This document shows, piece after piece, positions 32,126 through 44,475 of a stretch of 64,000 bases of DNA. This DNA is from Diogma glabrata. Its lineage: Eukaryota > Arthropoda > Insecta > Diptera > Cylindrotomidae. The notes under the pieces are model-generated. The model was not told where the DNA came from. It searched no databases and saw only the letters and a program-made list of their open reading frames with translations. The stretch lies in NCBI GenBank assembly GCA_963693315.1, contig OY856186.1, positions 129,253,143 to 129,317,142 on the forward strand, in the 5' to 3' direction. How positions within the stretch are numbered: position 1 is the first letter of the stretch; each line of letters starts with the position of its first letter. Both the position numbers and the translations under genes were made by a program.

Positions 32126-34795
32126 ATAGCTAAACCGCTATTCTACACCAGAAGCACCAAATGCTGAATCCCACTGCTCGCCATTGCCTCAACCAGCTTC
32201 GTCTGCACATACAATAAGAGATGATTTGGTACCTCGAAATATTCCACCGGCACAACCTCTGTTCTCTGGATCTCATCCTGTTCCTGTTAGAACTTGTCAG
32301 CACCTGAATCAATACTCAACTACAATCCGAAAATGGAACTTAACATTTTATATGGCAGACCTGATGGTCTAGATGTGGAAGCTTTCATTTTTAGAGTAGA
32401 CAGATTGACCGAGATGTGTTACTTCGGTCTGAAAGACCTAAGTATTACATTCATGAGCTCAAAGTGAAATTCTTACCCCCACTTTTTTTGACATTTCTCG
32501 ACGTTTTAGGACCTCCTGATTCTAAACAAGCAAAAAAAAAAAATGTGTGACTGTCTGCCGGCCGGCCGTCATTACCTACGCTGCAGGGAAAACCGCTGGA
32601 GGGATTTCAAAAATTTTTTTTTCTAAAAATAGGTATTTACAAGGGACAGGTCCGAAAGGACGCTGTGCTCGATAACTGTACCGGAAGTGTGTCAAAAAAA
32701 TCATTATGTGTGTCAAAAATAGCAAATTTTCATATTTTTGGCTTAAAAAACGTTCATTTTAAGTGATTACAAGTAGGAACATTAAATTTGGAGAAATCTT
32801 GATGGTCGGGATTGATATGTAAGATCAGAAACTAGATTATTGCATTATAAGTTTGTCAAAAAAATGTTGTCAAGTGTGTCAAAAGAAAGATTTATATTTA
32901 TTTTTTACCTAATTTTTTGGAAAAAAAAATAAAATTAATTGTTTGTTTGAAATGAAGTTTTATTATTATTATTAAGAATTATGGCATTATGAGGTTGTCA
33001 AAAAAATGTTGTCAAGTGTGTCAAAAGATTTTTATTTAGTTGTTTACCCTTTTTTTGGAAAAAAATAAAATTGTTTCTTTGAAATGAAATTTTATTATTA
33101 TTATTGAGAATTATGGATTATAAGTTTGTCAAAAAAATGTTGACAAGTGTGTCAAAAGAAAGGTTTTTATTTATTTTTTACCCATTTTTTTTAGAAAACA
33201 ATAAAATTAATAGTTTGTATGACATGATATTTTATTATTATTATAGAGAATTATGGCATTATAAGTTTGTCAAAAAATAATGTCAAGTGTGTCAAAAAAT
33301 GATTTCATTTATTTTTTAGCCAATTTTTTGGAAAAAAAATGTAGCTGTTTTTATGACGTAAATGTAATCTAAAATGAAATTAGACATGGAAGTTTTTGAA
33401 TTTGTTATAGTTTTTGAAATATTTTTGGAATTTTGAAAAAGTTTGTATTGTTGATTTTGTAATAATTTTTGCAATATTTTTAGAATATCGGCAAAAGTTT
33501 TAATTTTTGATTTTGTAAGAATTTTTGAAATATTTTTAGAATTTTGAAAAATTTTAAATTTTTGATATTATTATAATTTTTGGAATTTTGAAAAAATTTT
33601 CAATTTTTGATTTTGTAATAATTTTTGCAATATTTTTAGAATTTTGGAAAAAGTTTGAATTTTTAAGAATTTTTGAAATGTTGGAATTTAGAAAAAATTT
33701 AAATATTTGATTTTATTCTAATTTTTGGAATATTTTTGGAATTTTGAAAAGTTTGACTTCATTTAATTTTTACAATATTTTTGGAATTTTGATTATAATT
33801 TTCTGGCAACGTATTGATGTTTCGTGTTAGTTGTGTAGTAAATTTTTAAACTGAGTTAAAAAAATGCTTGTACTTTAACAAAGAGTTATATTTGATATAC
33901 ATCGCTGCCCAAAACTAAAAACCATGTCCTCATAAAAGTTTTTTACCGAAAACTATATCAAAATCTTTAACCCAGACCGAAGTCTTGATATCTCAGAGCT
34001 GTGAGATTTCAGCCCCTCCATATATTTTCCAAAATGATTTTTCATTAGTCACCCGTAGTGTATATCTGCTTTTAACTGATAGAGCTGCTGAATGGTTCTG
34101 ACGATACTATCGCCAAAGTCGTCAGCTTGTATGGAATCACATTTGTCAAGCTTCACGTATCGAATTCAGAGACAGACCGACGGATGAAGAGATAAAAGAA
34201 AGGATAAGGGCCAGAAAACAGAGGCCAATCGAATTGTTTGACGATTTTCTACAATCTCTATATAGATTATCCGATAAATTGATGATACCAATGACTGATG
34301 TTGAGCTGTTGTCATTGATCCGCAACAATCTGCGAATCGAAATACGTCGAGAATTATTATACGTATCTATATACGGTCTGGAGACTGGAACACCTTCGTC
34401 AGCTGTGTAGGGATAGGAAAAAACTGTGGGCAGAACTGATCTCTAAACCTCGTGATTATAATTATCGACCATCTAGACCTGTGTCTGAGGTGGACATCGA
34501 ACATGAATTCTCCCAAGTAAGAATTAGCGAACTTCCATCAGATCCTTTATAAAATGAATTAGCAGCTATTCAGCCAGCTCCTTCGATGAAACGATTAACA
34601 AATACAACCATTTGCTGTAACTGTAAACAGCCTGATCATCGTTGGTACGATTGTCGTGATCCACAACGAATATTCTGTTTGGGTTGTGGTAAAGATGATG
34701 TTATTTGTTCCAATTGCGATCATTGTCAGGGAAACCGAAAAGGGGGCCAGAATCACAACACCATTTCGCGCTCCCAGAACAAATATTAGTATCAC
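32126..34795 (+). pseudogene. gag: gypsy-2 Gag core and zinc knuckle, interrupted
   Basis: Pro-rich linker (about 32150-32330), then RPDGLDVEAFIFRVDRLTEM (about 32352-32411), the start of the capsid-like core. After the insert the core resumes at about 34050: RARKQRPIELFDDFLQSLYR, LSLIRNNLRIEIRRELL. At 34586-34789 comes CCNCKQPDHRWYDC, a CCHC knuckle, followed by CLGCGKDDVICSNCDHC, the same two-cluster layout as gypsy-1. There are frameshifts near 32125, 32340 and 34400 and several stops. Confidence 0.8.
32460..34044. repeat. Insert in gypsy-2 gag made of tandem repeats
   Basis: Gag coding stops near 32460 and resumes near 34045. The insert holds four units of 131-142 bp marked by GTCAAGTGTGTCAAAA (32869-33300). 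It then has a run of shorter units around AATTTTTGAAATATTTTTGG (33390-33790). The left part includes CTGCAGGGAAAACCGCTGGA. No frame or clear termini, so it could be a non-autonomous transposon carrying satellite DNA. Confidence 0.65.
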
Positions 34796-34799
34796 CCGA

Positions 34800-35240
34800 T
34801 TCTAAGAATATTGTATCTCCTGATTTATTTTCGAAACTAGCTTTCGTCAAATCGAATGATCTATTTCCGTCCTGTGGGACCAATTGTGGTCGGTCTATGG
34901 ACATTGTCTTACAATTCGACAACATCCAACCTATTGGATAAACCTCTAACTGAATGGCCTGATAATATTCCGATTCATATCACACCTGAAGAAAACTCAA
35001 ATAACGTAACACCTGTTGTACAGGCTGAAAACACCACTCCAGATGCTCTAATACGAACTCATGATGCAAACTTGTCACTTTTAAAACGAACGCCTAAAAC
35101 CAAGGAACCTCGATCATTTCTTACTCTTGTCAAGTCATTCTAAAAACGGCTGACAGAGTATATGAGCTGCGTTCTAACTTATTTATCGATTCACTGTCTT
35201 GCTCAAGGACTCCATCGCACTCTGCACTCCGTTTACGTGC
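34800..35240 (+). other. gypsy-2 gag/pol junction, decayed
   Basis: Short open pieces without recognisable motif, corresponding in position to the gag C-terminus and the region before protease. Confidence 0.4.
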
Positions 35241-36409
35241 ATATTGGCAACACCGACGTTTGTTCAAATCTCAAACCATTTCCTCTATTGTGAAATTGGC
35301 CAACGATGTTAGATCTTATGCCACCGTTTCTATAATGGGTAAATCACAAACCGTATTGTTGGATAGTGGAGCGTCCTTGACTGTGGTGATTTTGCTAAAG
35401 AACTAATGCAAGCCCCAAACCTTCTTACTTATTCATCCGCAGTAGTTCGTACTGCTGATGGACAAAGGTAGAAGATTGTGGGATTTGTAAACACAAACAT
35501 TTCGTTAATGAACCAAATTAGAACCATGGACGTTTTCGTTATCCCACCCTTAACTCAAAATCTATACTTAGGTATAGATTTCTTCAATGCCTTTGGTTTG
35601 TTTAACCCTTTATTTAAATTACCAACACTAACGACTGCGGAGTCTATTGTGTCAGGATTATCTATGGATAATCAGCAACAACTACAAAACGCTATTCAAC
35701 TTCCACTTCCTTCGCTATTCAACTTCCTTCCCATCATTTTCGAAAATGGGTCTGGGACGAACACATATATTGGAACATGTGATTGATGTGGGGGACGGCC
35801 GTCCCCATCAAACAGCGTCATTACCCGATTTCGCCCGCCATTAAGAAACTGATGGGAGAAGAACTGGATAGGATGCTGTCCCTTAGCATTATCGAATTGA
35901 GCAGCAGTTCGTGGTCCAGCCCTGTGGTCTTAATTCGCAAACCTGTGAAAAATCGGCTTTGTTTGGATATCCGAAAGGTCAATATGGTCACTAAAAAGGA
36001 TGCATACCCCCTTCCACAGATAGATGGAATTTTGAGTCGTCTGCCACAGCGTAATTTCATTTCCAGTTTGGACTTGAAAGACGCTTTTTGGTAGATACCA
36101 TTAGAAAAACACTCCCGAGAGAAAACTGCTTTACGGTCCCTGAGCGGCCATTGTATCAAATCGTGAGGATGCCTTTCGGACTGTGCAATGCGCCTCAAAC
36201 AATGACAAAATTAATGGACGAAGCAATTCCTCCACATCTCAAGTCTTCGTATACTTGGATGATCTTCCAATGGTAACAGATACCTTTGAGGCTCATCTGA
36301 AGCTATTAGAAGATATCTCCCAGTGTCTTAGACGTGCGAACTTGACGATAAACATGGAAAAAAGTAAGTTTCTCTTGCCGTACGTCAAATATTTAGGTTA
36401 TGTCGTGGG

Positions 36410-36412
<3 letters not shown>
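35240..36412 (+). pseudogene. pol: gypsy-2 protease and N-terminal reverse transcriptase
   Basis: Protease LLDSGASLTVV at about 35358-35390. Linker ending NLYLGIDFFNAFGL. RT from HVIDVGDG and PIKQRHYPISPAIKKLMGEE (about 35790), LDIRKVNMVTKKDAYPLPQI, SSLDLKDAFW followed by an in-frame TAG at 36092-36094, RMPFGLCNAPQTM, and the active site FVYLDDLPMV at about 36250. It breaks off at YLGYVVGG (36412), where the poly-T of the nested RTE element begins. At least three frameshifts. Confidence 0.88.
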
Positions 36413-36459
<47 letters not shown>

Positions 36460-39400
36460 GGCGTTCATACTCCATGTAGGAGCGTTGCCAGGCTCATCAG
36501 CTTCGAATATTCACCATGGCAGCCGATTTTTTTAAGGTCGTTTATTACGTCATTCTCCCATTGTAGTCGTGGTCTACCTCGCGGTCGCCCACTCCCTAGG
36601 GTACTAACGTACATTTTTTTAATCATTCCAGACTGTGAATCGGCTCGTAGAACATTCCCAAACCAAGCAATCCTATTAGAACGGATACAACCTATTATAT
36701 CAGGACCCTCAAGAAGGTCTCTGATCTCAAAGTTATATCGGGTTATATACTCTCCATCGTCTGTCTTTAGTGGACCAAAAATGTAGCGTAGGATCTTACG
36801 CTCAAATACAGATAAATGCGATTCGTCATTTTGTGTAAGGGTCCACTTTTGTGACCCATACATCACAACCGGTCTAATCAATGTCTTGTATAACTTGAGC
36901 TTGGTGTTAGTTGATACATACGGAGATCCAAGGAGAGGTTTGATTGAGTAGAAAGTTCGATTACCTGCAGCAATTCGAGCTTTTATATCTGTAAGTATGC
37001 TGTTGTTTGAGTCAAGTATTGATCCCAAATATTTAAAAGATTCAACTCCCTCAATTCGTTCATCGCCGCACATCAAACCTTTCTTCTCAGCCTCTCTTGA
37101 AACATTCATATGTTTGGTTTTATTGTAGTTAATTTGAAGACCAATTTTTCTAGCACCACTCTCAAGCGACTTGAAAGTCTCACTCATAACAGCTTCACTT
37201 CGGCCGAGGATGACAACATCATCAGCGTATGCGATCATCTGTACTGAGTTTATTGACAAGATATTGTTATTAGTCGGTAGTTTCTTTTGACGGCACACAT
37301 ATTCCAAGGCTAAATTAAAAATTATAGAAGAGATAGCATCACCTTGTCTTAACCCGGAGTCGACTTTAAAAAACCTTGATATTTCGTTCTCTACTCGTAC
37401 ACAGCATTGAGAGTTCTGTACTGTCATTTTGCATAGTGATACCAGTTTACCAGGAATTCCCATTGACACCAGAGCAGACCATAGAGTCTCTCGTTCGAGA
37501 GAGTCGTAGGCCTGCCTGAAGTCAATGAAGAGTTGGTGCACTGGTATGTTGAACTCTCGGCACTTTTCCAAAATCATCCTTATCGAGAAAAGTGCATCGG
37601 TGGTACCTCGGCCCCGCCGGAATCCACACTTATATTCTCCAAACAGTTGTTCAGCAAAAGGATTGATTTTGGATAGCAAAATGTAAGAAAAGATCTTATT
37701 TGCTGTGCAGTGTAGAGCGATTCCTCTGTAGTTTGCACATTGTAGGCGATTACCTTTTTTATGGATTGGTATCAGCATAGCTTTGTTCCAGTCCTGTGGC
37801 ATGGTTTCAGTCCTCCAGACCATTTGAACAAGTTCAAACAATCTTGAGGATAGAGTTTCGCCACCATGTACAATCATTTCGGATGTTATATCGTCGATAC
37901 TAGGTGCTGTATTGCATTTTAATTTTGACAGCGCCGCATCAAATTCCTCTTTGGTGGGTTCGTCTACATGTACCTTTGACGCACGAATAAGCTTTGCTCG
38001 TCGCCCGACTTGTTGCTGGTCACTTAAGTTGAGAAGATTCTCAAAATAAGCGGCCCAAGTATCTAAAATATTTTTAAGGTCTACTTGTAGCTCCCCATCT
38101 TCGTTTTGAATAGCAGTCGATCTAGTTTGAGGGCCCTTCTTTAAGGTTTTAACCTGTTGAAAGAAGTTACGCGATTGATGTTCCTTATTGAAGCTTTCAA
38201 TCTCCTCACTTTTTCTCTTCCACCATTCTCTCTTCGTTCGTCTACATAACTTTGTAACGGCTTGTCTTGCCAGTTTATAGTTCTCCTTCGTGGACCTGGT
38301 GTTGCGTCCTTGCAGACATTTCAGATAGCAATCTCTTTTGTATTGAATAGCGTCAAGACATGCTTGATCCATCCATGGCTTCTGGGATTTGTTTTGTGGT
38401 CGTCCAAGTATTCCCTCAGCAGCGCTTAAAACAGCATCTTTGAGCAAATACCATGACTTATCGACGTCTCCATTAATGGTTTCTGATTTCTCCAATGTTT
38501 CGGCAATATGGTTTTGATATTTCTCTTCTGTTTCTGCATTCTTTAGTGATGAGATGTTAAATCGTTTCCGTTGATTGAATTTCGGAATGCTTGGGTTTGG
38601 TAAGTGGAACCTTATTTTAGCACATACAAGAAAGTGGTCACTTCCAATGTATGCACCTCTAGGGGATCGCACATCCAGAACACTCGAAAAGAAACGTGCT
38701 GTAACTAGCACGTGATCAATTTGATTTCGAGTGTTTCCATTCGGTGAGACCCAAGTCTGCTTATGAATCGATCGGTGCGGAAAGAAAGTACTGGCAATTC
38801 TCAAATTATTTGATAATGCAAACTCAGTCATTCTCTCACCATTATTATTCGAGTTCAAATGCAGACTGTTGGGGCCCACCACATTTCCATAAGAGATATC
38901 TCTTCCAACCTGCCCATTAAAGTCACCAAGAACCATAGTGAAGTCGCGTGTTGGTGTTTGTTTCATAACCTATTCCAGTGCTATGTAGAAATTATCCTTC
39001 TCGTCGACGGTCTTAGCTTCAGTAGTTGCATGCACGGCAATAAGAGAAATATTGTTGTATGTACCACGTACACGTAGGTAGCAAATCCTCTCACTGACCG
39101 GGATGAATTTCATCACGGCTTCTTGTATGCATGCACCAACAAGAAAGCCAGTTCCAAATTCTCTTCGAGAAGGATGACCACTACAGTATAGAGAGTGACT
39201 ATCCAATTCTTGTTTTCCGATTATTGGCTGTCTAATTTCTTGCAGAGCTATGATATCCATCCCGTACCTCTCAGCCTCTGTTTCTAGACTTATAAGAGCA
39301 TCAGGAGCGCTCAGGCTGCGCACGTTCCACGTTCCGATTCGGTAGTCTGGTCCTTTTTCACGTCTAGGTAAAATTCTGTTTTTGTCCGGGTCTGTTTTTC

Positions 39401-39690
39401 TTTTCTGATTTCCAAATTTAACAAATAATTTTTTTCCGGGGTTAGGGTGTTAACCTTAGGCCCAACCCAAATTGTCGTGAATGGGTCCGTTCTGCATATT
39501 AAGGTTACCAGAAACAACCTTTTGACACGTTTATATAGCGAGCCGCTTGATCCAAGACAGACGCCCGCTTCAAGCCGCCCCTAACATGGAGAACAGACGC
39601 TTGAGTCGCATTGGTTTTAAGGCGCCAATTCGCCATGATGTACCATGATTGACTAAGCAGTTTTAACCCTGCTTGTCTCCGGTACACCAA
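36413..39690 (-). mobile_element. RTE-like non-LTR retrotransposon nested in gypsy-2
   Basis: A 45-base poly-T at 36413-36457 is the poly(A) tail of a minus-strand element. One long frame (39455-36465) covers endonuclease and RT. The stop codon lies only about 8 bases before the tail, which fits the very short 3' UTR typical of the RTE group. The 5' end is near 39690. Gypsy-2 RT sequence resumes soon after (about 39740). No target duplication could be defined. Confidence 0.88.
36465..39455 (-). pseudogene. RTE-like endonuclease/reverse transcriptase, one in-frame stop
   Basis: About 997 codons, interrupted only by TAG at 38967-38969. Endonuclease: IGTWNVRSLSAPDAL (about 39335), IALQEIRQ (catalytic Glu), then after the stop VLGDFNGQVG, RNQIDHVLVT and GSDHFLV (catalytic Asp/His). 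Reverse transcriptase: LIPIHKKGNRLQCANYRGIA, FIDFRQAYDSLER, SGLRQGDAISSIIFNLALEY, active site YADDVVILG, and NYNKTKHM. The tail has GRPRGRPRLQWENDVINDL. It carries out target-primed integration. Apart from the single stop it looks intact, so insertion is recent relative to the host gypsy-2. The frame is open to about 39455 without a certain start codon. Confidence 0.88.
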
Positions 39691-39739
39691 CCTAATTATG
39701 CCAGCATTAACCAGGCAGCACGGCGTGGACGTCGAATTT

Positions 39740-40392
39740 CGGATTTCGCTACCGATTTTCGCTACTCAGGCAATTTCTGAATTTCCTACACCGCGTACAC
39801 CCAAACAAATTCGTCACTTCTTAGGTATGGCCGGTTATTATCGCAGATTCATATCCGATTTTTCTGCTATGTCCTCTCCTATATCTGATTTGTTGAAGAA
39901 ATCTTCTAGTAAATTCGTGTGAACAGAAGATGCTGAAGTAGCATTTATAAATCAGAAAAATGCACTAGTACCAGCACCCGTCCTTATAAATCCTGACTAT
40001 TCTAAACCTTTTACTGTCCAGTGCGACGCTAGCAATGACGGCATAGGATGTGTATTCTTCAGCGTGACATGGACGGTATAGAACATCCTATGGCGTACAT
40101 GTCCAAAAAACTCAATTCTGCTAAACGCAACTATTCCACGAGCGAAAAAGAATGCTTAGCCACCGTACTGGAAGTAAAGAAATTTAGAGCGTATGTCGAG
40201 AGTCAGGCTTTTAAGATCGTTACTGATCATACTTCGTTAAAATGGCTTATGCAAAAAAAAGACCTTTCAGGTCGATTGGCTCGTTGGAGCTTTAAACTGC
40301 AGGGTTACGTCTTTGATATTGAGTACCGTAAGGTAAAACTGTCCCCAACACTCTATCGAGACGTGACTCTGTCGATGCTATTACTGAAGTAT
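39740..40392 (+). pseudogene. pol: gypsy-2 RT C-terminus and RNase H
   Basis: Resumes the RT connection domain: QAISEFPTPRTPKQIRHFLG, MAGYYRRFISDFSAM, then an in-frame TGA near 39920. RNase H: FTVQCDASNDGIG (about 40013), YMSKKLNSAKRNYSTSEKEC, KIVTDHTSLKWLMQKKDLSG, and after a frameshift near 40335 a remnant of the terminal N-LSR motif. Frames change at about 40050 and 40335. Confidence 0.88.
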
Positions 40393-41693
40393 GTCCAGTG
40401 CCTGAAATAGATCTTAATTCACCTTTCTTCAGCACTTCTAGATATTTGGAGTTGGTAAACCTAGTCACCGAAGCAGACGGTATTTTGCCGTATCTGAAAG
40501 CAATTTCTGGTCGGGTCTATAAAAGACTGGCGTGTTCTGATACCGAGATTCCTCCAGAATTTGAGGTTTGGAAATTATGGTTACCCGAGGAATTCACTGA
40601 CAAGTGCATTGCAAGGGCCCATAATCCTCCAACTTCATCTCATGGAGGTTTAGCGAAAACATTGTATAATATCCGTCGTTTTTACTATTGGCCAAGAATG
40701 TACACCCAAGTGAAGAAATTCGTGATGAACTGTAAAACACGTAAAGAAATTAAAGCCCCTAATGTTCCACTTCGTGCCCCTATGTTGTCTCCAATGAAAA
40801 CAGATCGGACTGGTCACCGTTTATACATCGATATTCTTGGACCTTAATCCCTGAACCTTGGACCTTGGACCTTGGACCCTCGTTCAAAGTCCGTGAATAT
40901 TGCTATACTCGTAGTACTTGATCATGTGACCAAATACCCATTTTTGATTCCTCTACGCGAATTAACTGCTGAACCAATTTGTCAATTATTGGCCACCAAT
41001 GTCTTCCATGTATTCGGCTGCCCAGAATTTGTTGTATCCGACAATGGGACACAATTTAAGTCTAAATTATTTGAAGTTCTTTTGTCAAAGCACGGAGTAC
41101 TTTTGTTTTTTTGTCAAAGCACACACCTTATTAGCACCATACTCACCACAAGCTAATGCTTCCGAACGGGTGAACAGAAGTGTTCTCTCTGAAATTAGGG
41201 CCTATTTAAAAGAAGAACATTCGAAATGGGATATGCATTTGAGCGAGATCGCTTGTGCACTACGATGTTCACTACATCAAACAATTCACTGTTCACCTTA
41301 TTACGCAATGTTTGGATTGCCCATGATAACACACGGATCTTCCTATGAGTTGTTGAAATGATTAAACAGTCTTCACGAACCGGGTGAAACACTTCTGCGT
41401 CCTGACTACCTGAACAAAATCCGTAGTCGAATTCTTGACTTGACTTCTGAAGCATTCGTTAAGAGTGCTCAACATATAATTTACGAGCTAGGGTATCCTT
41501 GTTTAAACCTGGTGATATTGTGTTCCGTCGTAATTTCATATTGAGCGATGCCGGTAAGCAATTATCTGCAAAGCTTGCACAAAAGCTTGTCGAAGCCAAA
41601 GTCCTAAGGTTAGTGGGTGGCGCCGCCTACGAGCTGGAAGACCTGGCTTCCAAGCGAAGAGGTGTCTATCATTCGAAGGACATTCGAACGTAA
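40393..41693 (+). pseudogene. pol: gypsy-2 integrase
   Basis: Zinc domain with HNPPTSSHGGLAKTLYNIRR and MNCKTRKE (second Cys of the pair replaced by Arg). Core: YIDILGP (Asp), stop near 40846, VLDHVTKYPF, VSDNGTQFKSK (Asp), then a small duplication containing CTTTTGTCAAAGCAC twice (41079 and 41105), and SPQANASERVNRS (Glu). C-terminal FKPGDIVFRRNFILSDAGKQ to VYHSKDIRT, aligned with the end of gypsy-1 Pol (VHHAKDIRE). Several stops and frameshifts; inactive. Confidence 0.88.
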
Positions 41694-42794
41694 TGTCTGA
41701 ATATTATTATTAGGGTATTACATTTTTCTTATTTTTGCTCTTCATCATCTATCTGGTGTTACTATTTGCCTTAGAGCATGAGGGTGTTTTCAGTTTGGAT
41801 CTCAGGTCGTGAGTTCAGGTATTGCTTGGTTGTTGCGCGTTCTGGTCTGTCAGATTAATTTCTTACAACCATGTTATGTTCAGGCGTGGGTTCGAGCCTT
41901 TGCTAATGCACCACTCGCGAATGATCTACTAGACGTTAATGCCCGGGAAACTGTGCGAGGGAGGTTTTCGATTCTTTTTCTTTCCCATTATGAATCATTT
42001 TTCAATCTCAAGTGACTATATTGTCACAAGAGCTTGGGCTGTTATGATGCGATAAATTAAACCACCACTGTGGCATATACAATTTCGTTTGGTTTAACAT
42101 TTGAAAAATTAATTCATCCAACATTTTATTATTGATTTTCCCTTCAATAATTTTAATGTAAAGTAGTGTTTTAAATTCGTCGAATCATTTATTAACATCG
42201 TCGAATCATTTATTAGACAATCAATTCATTTTTTTTAAAGAAATATATTCAAATTCCTTATCGGTGAAAATATAGACAAATAGAAAAAAATGATGGTTTC
42301 TTGCTACAGTGTATACCCATCTTTATGTTGATTATAAATACCCAAGCTCAACGCTTGGGCTCTTAGTATTATTTTTCGATTCTTCTCTGATTGGATTCTT
42401 ATTTTTGATGTGATGTTTTAAGTTGTGCTGTCAATTATTTTTGAGAAAAAATGGTGATTCGAGATGTTGTAAAGTTTTAGTATTTCTGTTTCATAAAATC
42501 GTATTTCAAAATAAAAAGTTATTCTTTTTTCACCCAACGAGACAACAAAAGAATACATTACTATCGAGGATTTAAGGAATTAGGGTTTTTCTATCTCGAA
42601 TGGTGCCAAAACGAAAGGATATTGGAAACAAACATGTGGAATGACGTGAAAAATGTCGTGAGTCAGATAACATGATTAGCAAACGGTTGGCAATAGGCTT
42701 ATTAGCCATTCAATGAAAAGCACTACTTTTTTTGATCTTTATTATCTATTCTTGTACATCTAATTTTTTTTTTAAATGATAATCGAACTAATAG
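41694..42794. other. gypsy-2 downstream region, no LTR found
   Basis: 41694-42060 is somewhat GC-richer and may be the remaining tail of gypsy-2, but nothing in it matches the sequence around 28640-28975. 42060-42794 is AT-rich without gene. CCCAAGCTCAACGCTTGGG is a short palindrome at about 42340. Confidence 0.4.
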
Positions 42795-43330
42795 CAAACA
42801 AAAACAGAAACAATTGTGAAATTAAATATGAGAAAAATTAAAGCCAATTTTGTTGAAATGTGCATGTCAGTTTAGCTAATGTTCTCGAATCATATTTATT
42901 CCTGTATATTGCTGGATATTTAATTATTTAGTCAAATTATAACCTATCAGAAAAAAACAGAAACAATTGTGATATTAAATATAAGAAAAATTAAAGCCAA
43001 TTTTGTTGAAATGTGCATGTCAGTTTAGCTAATGTTCTCGAATCATATTTATTCATGTATATTGCTGGATATTTAATTATTGAGTCAAATTATAACCGAC
43101 CTATCAGAAAAAAAATAAAAACAATTGTGATATTAAATATACGAAACGCTAAAACTAATTTTGCCGAAATGTTCTTGTGAGTTTAGGCTATTTTGTCGTA
43201 TCATATTCATTTTTTTTTATTACTTATTCAAATTATAATGGGCATATTAGCCAAATATTAGCCAAACTAAAACGAAGAAATGTGCTTTTCTGTCTAGCTA
43301 AATTTTTTGAATGTTATTTTTTTTTGTGTT
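42795..43330. repeat. Tandem repeat, 153-158-bp period, 2 full copies plus degenerate thirds
   Basis: CAATTGTGAAATTAAATATG starts units at about 42811, 42964 and 43122. The first two are nearly identical (shared GTCAGTTTAGCTAATGTTCT); the third is diverged and a partial fourth fades by about 43330. Confidence 0.85.
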
Positions 43331-44318
43331 CATTGTCGTAGTTAAATTATAATCTGAATCTTTGCTATAAATAATAATCATTATGATACTATTATAAGAA
43401 TTAAAACTAAGTTATTAGATTATGTTAACCCATTTTTGAGTCCTAGTAAATTTAGTGAATTTAATAAATTATTTAATTGTAAACGTACATTGGAATAAAT
43501 AGTACTTTTGTGTTATTATATAAAAACAAAGAAAAACAAATTTTTGTGTTGTATTTGTGGTATGTGCTTGACCGAAAAAATTGGGTAACGTTTTTGATAT
43601 TATTGGTGCTTTGACAAGGTATCAATTATGCCAAATTTGATTTCGGGTTGATTTATGTAGATGTTAACAAAGTATTACATAAAATTTATGAATTTGGTTT
43701 ATTAATCTATTGCCTAATTTTAATTTCATATTTTTTTAATTTTATTTTTAAACTCGCCTTTTGGCTCTTTAAAGCTCACTGGAGACTCTGGCGCCTGAGG
43801 AAGATCAAATTTACTTAGATAAATCGTAATATTCTTGCAACACCTATTGCAATCATAATCGTACTGAAAAAATCAACATTGTTTGAACATTAAAATAAAT
43901 AATAAAAATGGTAATCTTTTAATCAATAATATCAAAAATTATAATAATAATCTGTAATTTGAGAAATTGTTTAAAAAAACATGATTACAATACAATAAGA
44001 ACATAACAAAAGGAAAATCTATAATCTATATGAAATTCGAATCTTTCGTGAAACCGTACAAGGAATAAAAAAATATAAATATCTTTTGTATATACGATGA
44101 ATTTATATATGTATATGTATGTAAAAAAAGGAAACGTAACATTATCCCACCAGTTGATTATGTTGACTTTAAAGAAATATTTAATCTTACCCTTTTTCAG
44201 TAAATTATTATAACTAATATAAGGAACAAAAGTCAATGGCAGAAGTTTAACGTGTTGCGATTAATAAATAATATTTATTTCATACTGATATCTAAAACGA
44301 CATTTTTCGGATTATATA
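43331..44318. other. AT-rich stretch, nothing recognised
   Basis: No frame or repeat structure that I can support. Confidence 0.35.
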
Positions 44319-44475
44319 TGGTACTAAAAGTTAAACTTTAACGTCCTAGGACTTTATAAAATTTTATAAAGTCCTAGGACGTTAAAGTTCATCTTTTTGT
44401 ACCATAAACTTTAAAAAATACGTCCTAGGACTTTATAAAATTTTATAAAGTCTTAGGACGTTAAAGTTCAACTAT
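44319..44475. repeat. Twin near-perfect palindromes
   Basis: 44334-44389 is a perfect 56-base palindrome centred on AAAATTTT (arm AACTTTAACGTCCTAGGACT), embedded in a longer imperfect one (GGTACTAAAAG ... CTTTTTGTACC). The same core recurs 79 bases later, centred at 44440/44441, with one mismatch (CCTAGGAC versus TCTTAGGAC). Confidence 0.92.

Larger units (their letters stand above)
31643..41693 (+). mobile_element. Decayed Ty3/gypsy element (gypsy-2) with nested inserts
   Basis: Gag, protease, RT, RNase H and integrase follow in canonical order on the plus strand, all with stops and frameshifts. The zinc-knuckle and cysteine-cluster layout and the pol sequence are close in wording to gypsy-1, so the two are related families. 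A satellite-like insert (32460-34044) splits gag, and an RTE-like element (36413-39690) splits RT. No LTR pair was found. It is much older than gypsy-1. Confidence 0.9.

Noticed and set aside
39698..39922. ATG frame MPALTRQHG... considered as a separate gene
   Set aside because: After about 20 codons it reads into the gypsy-2 RT connection region (AISEFPTPRTPKQIR); the start is chance sequence at the RTE insertion border.
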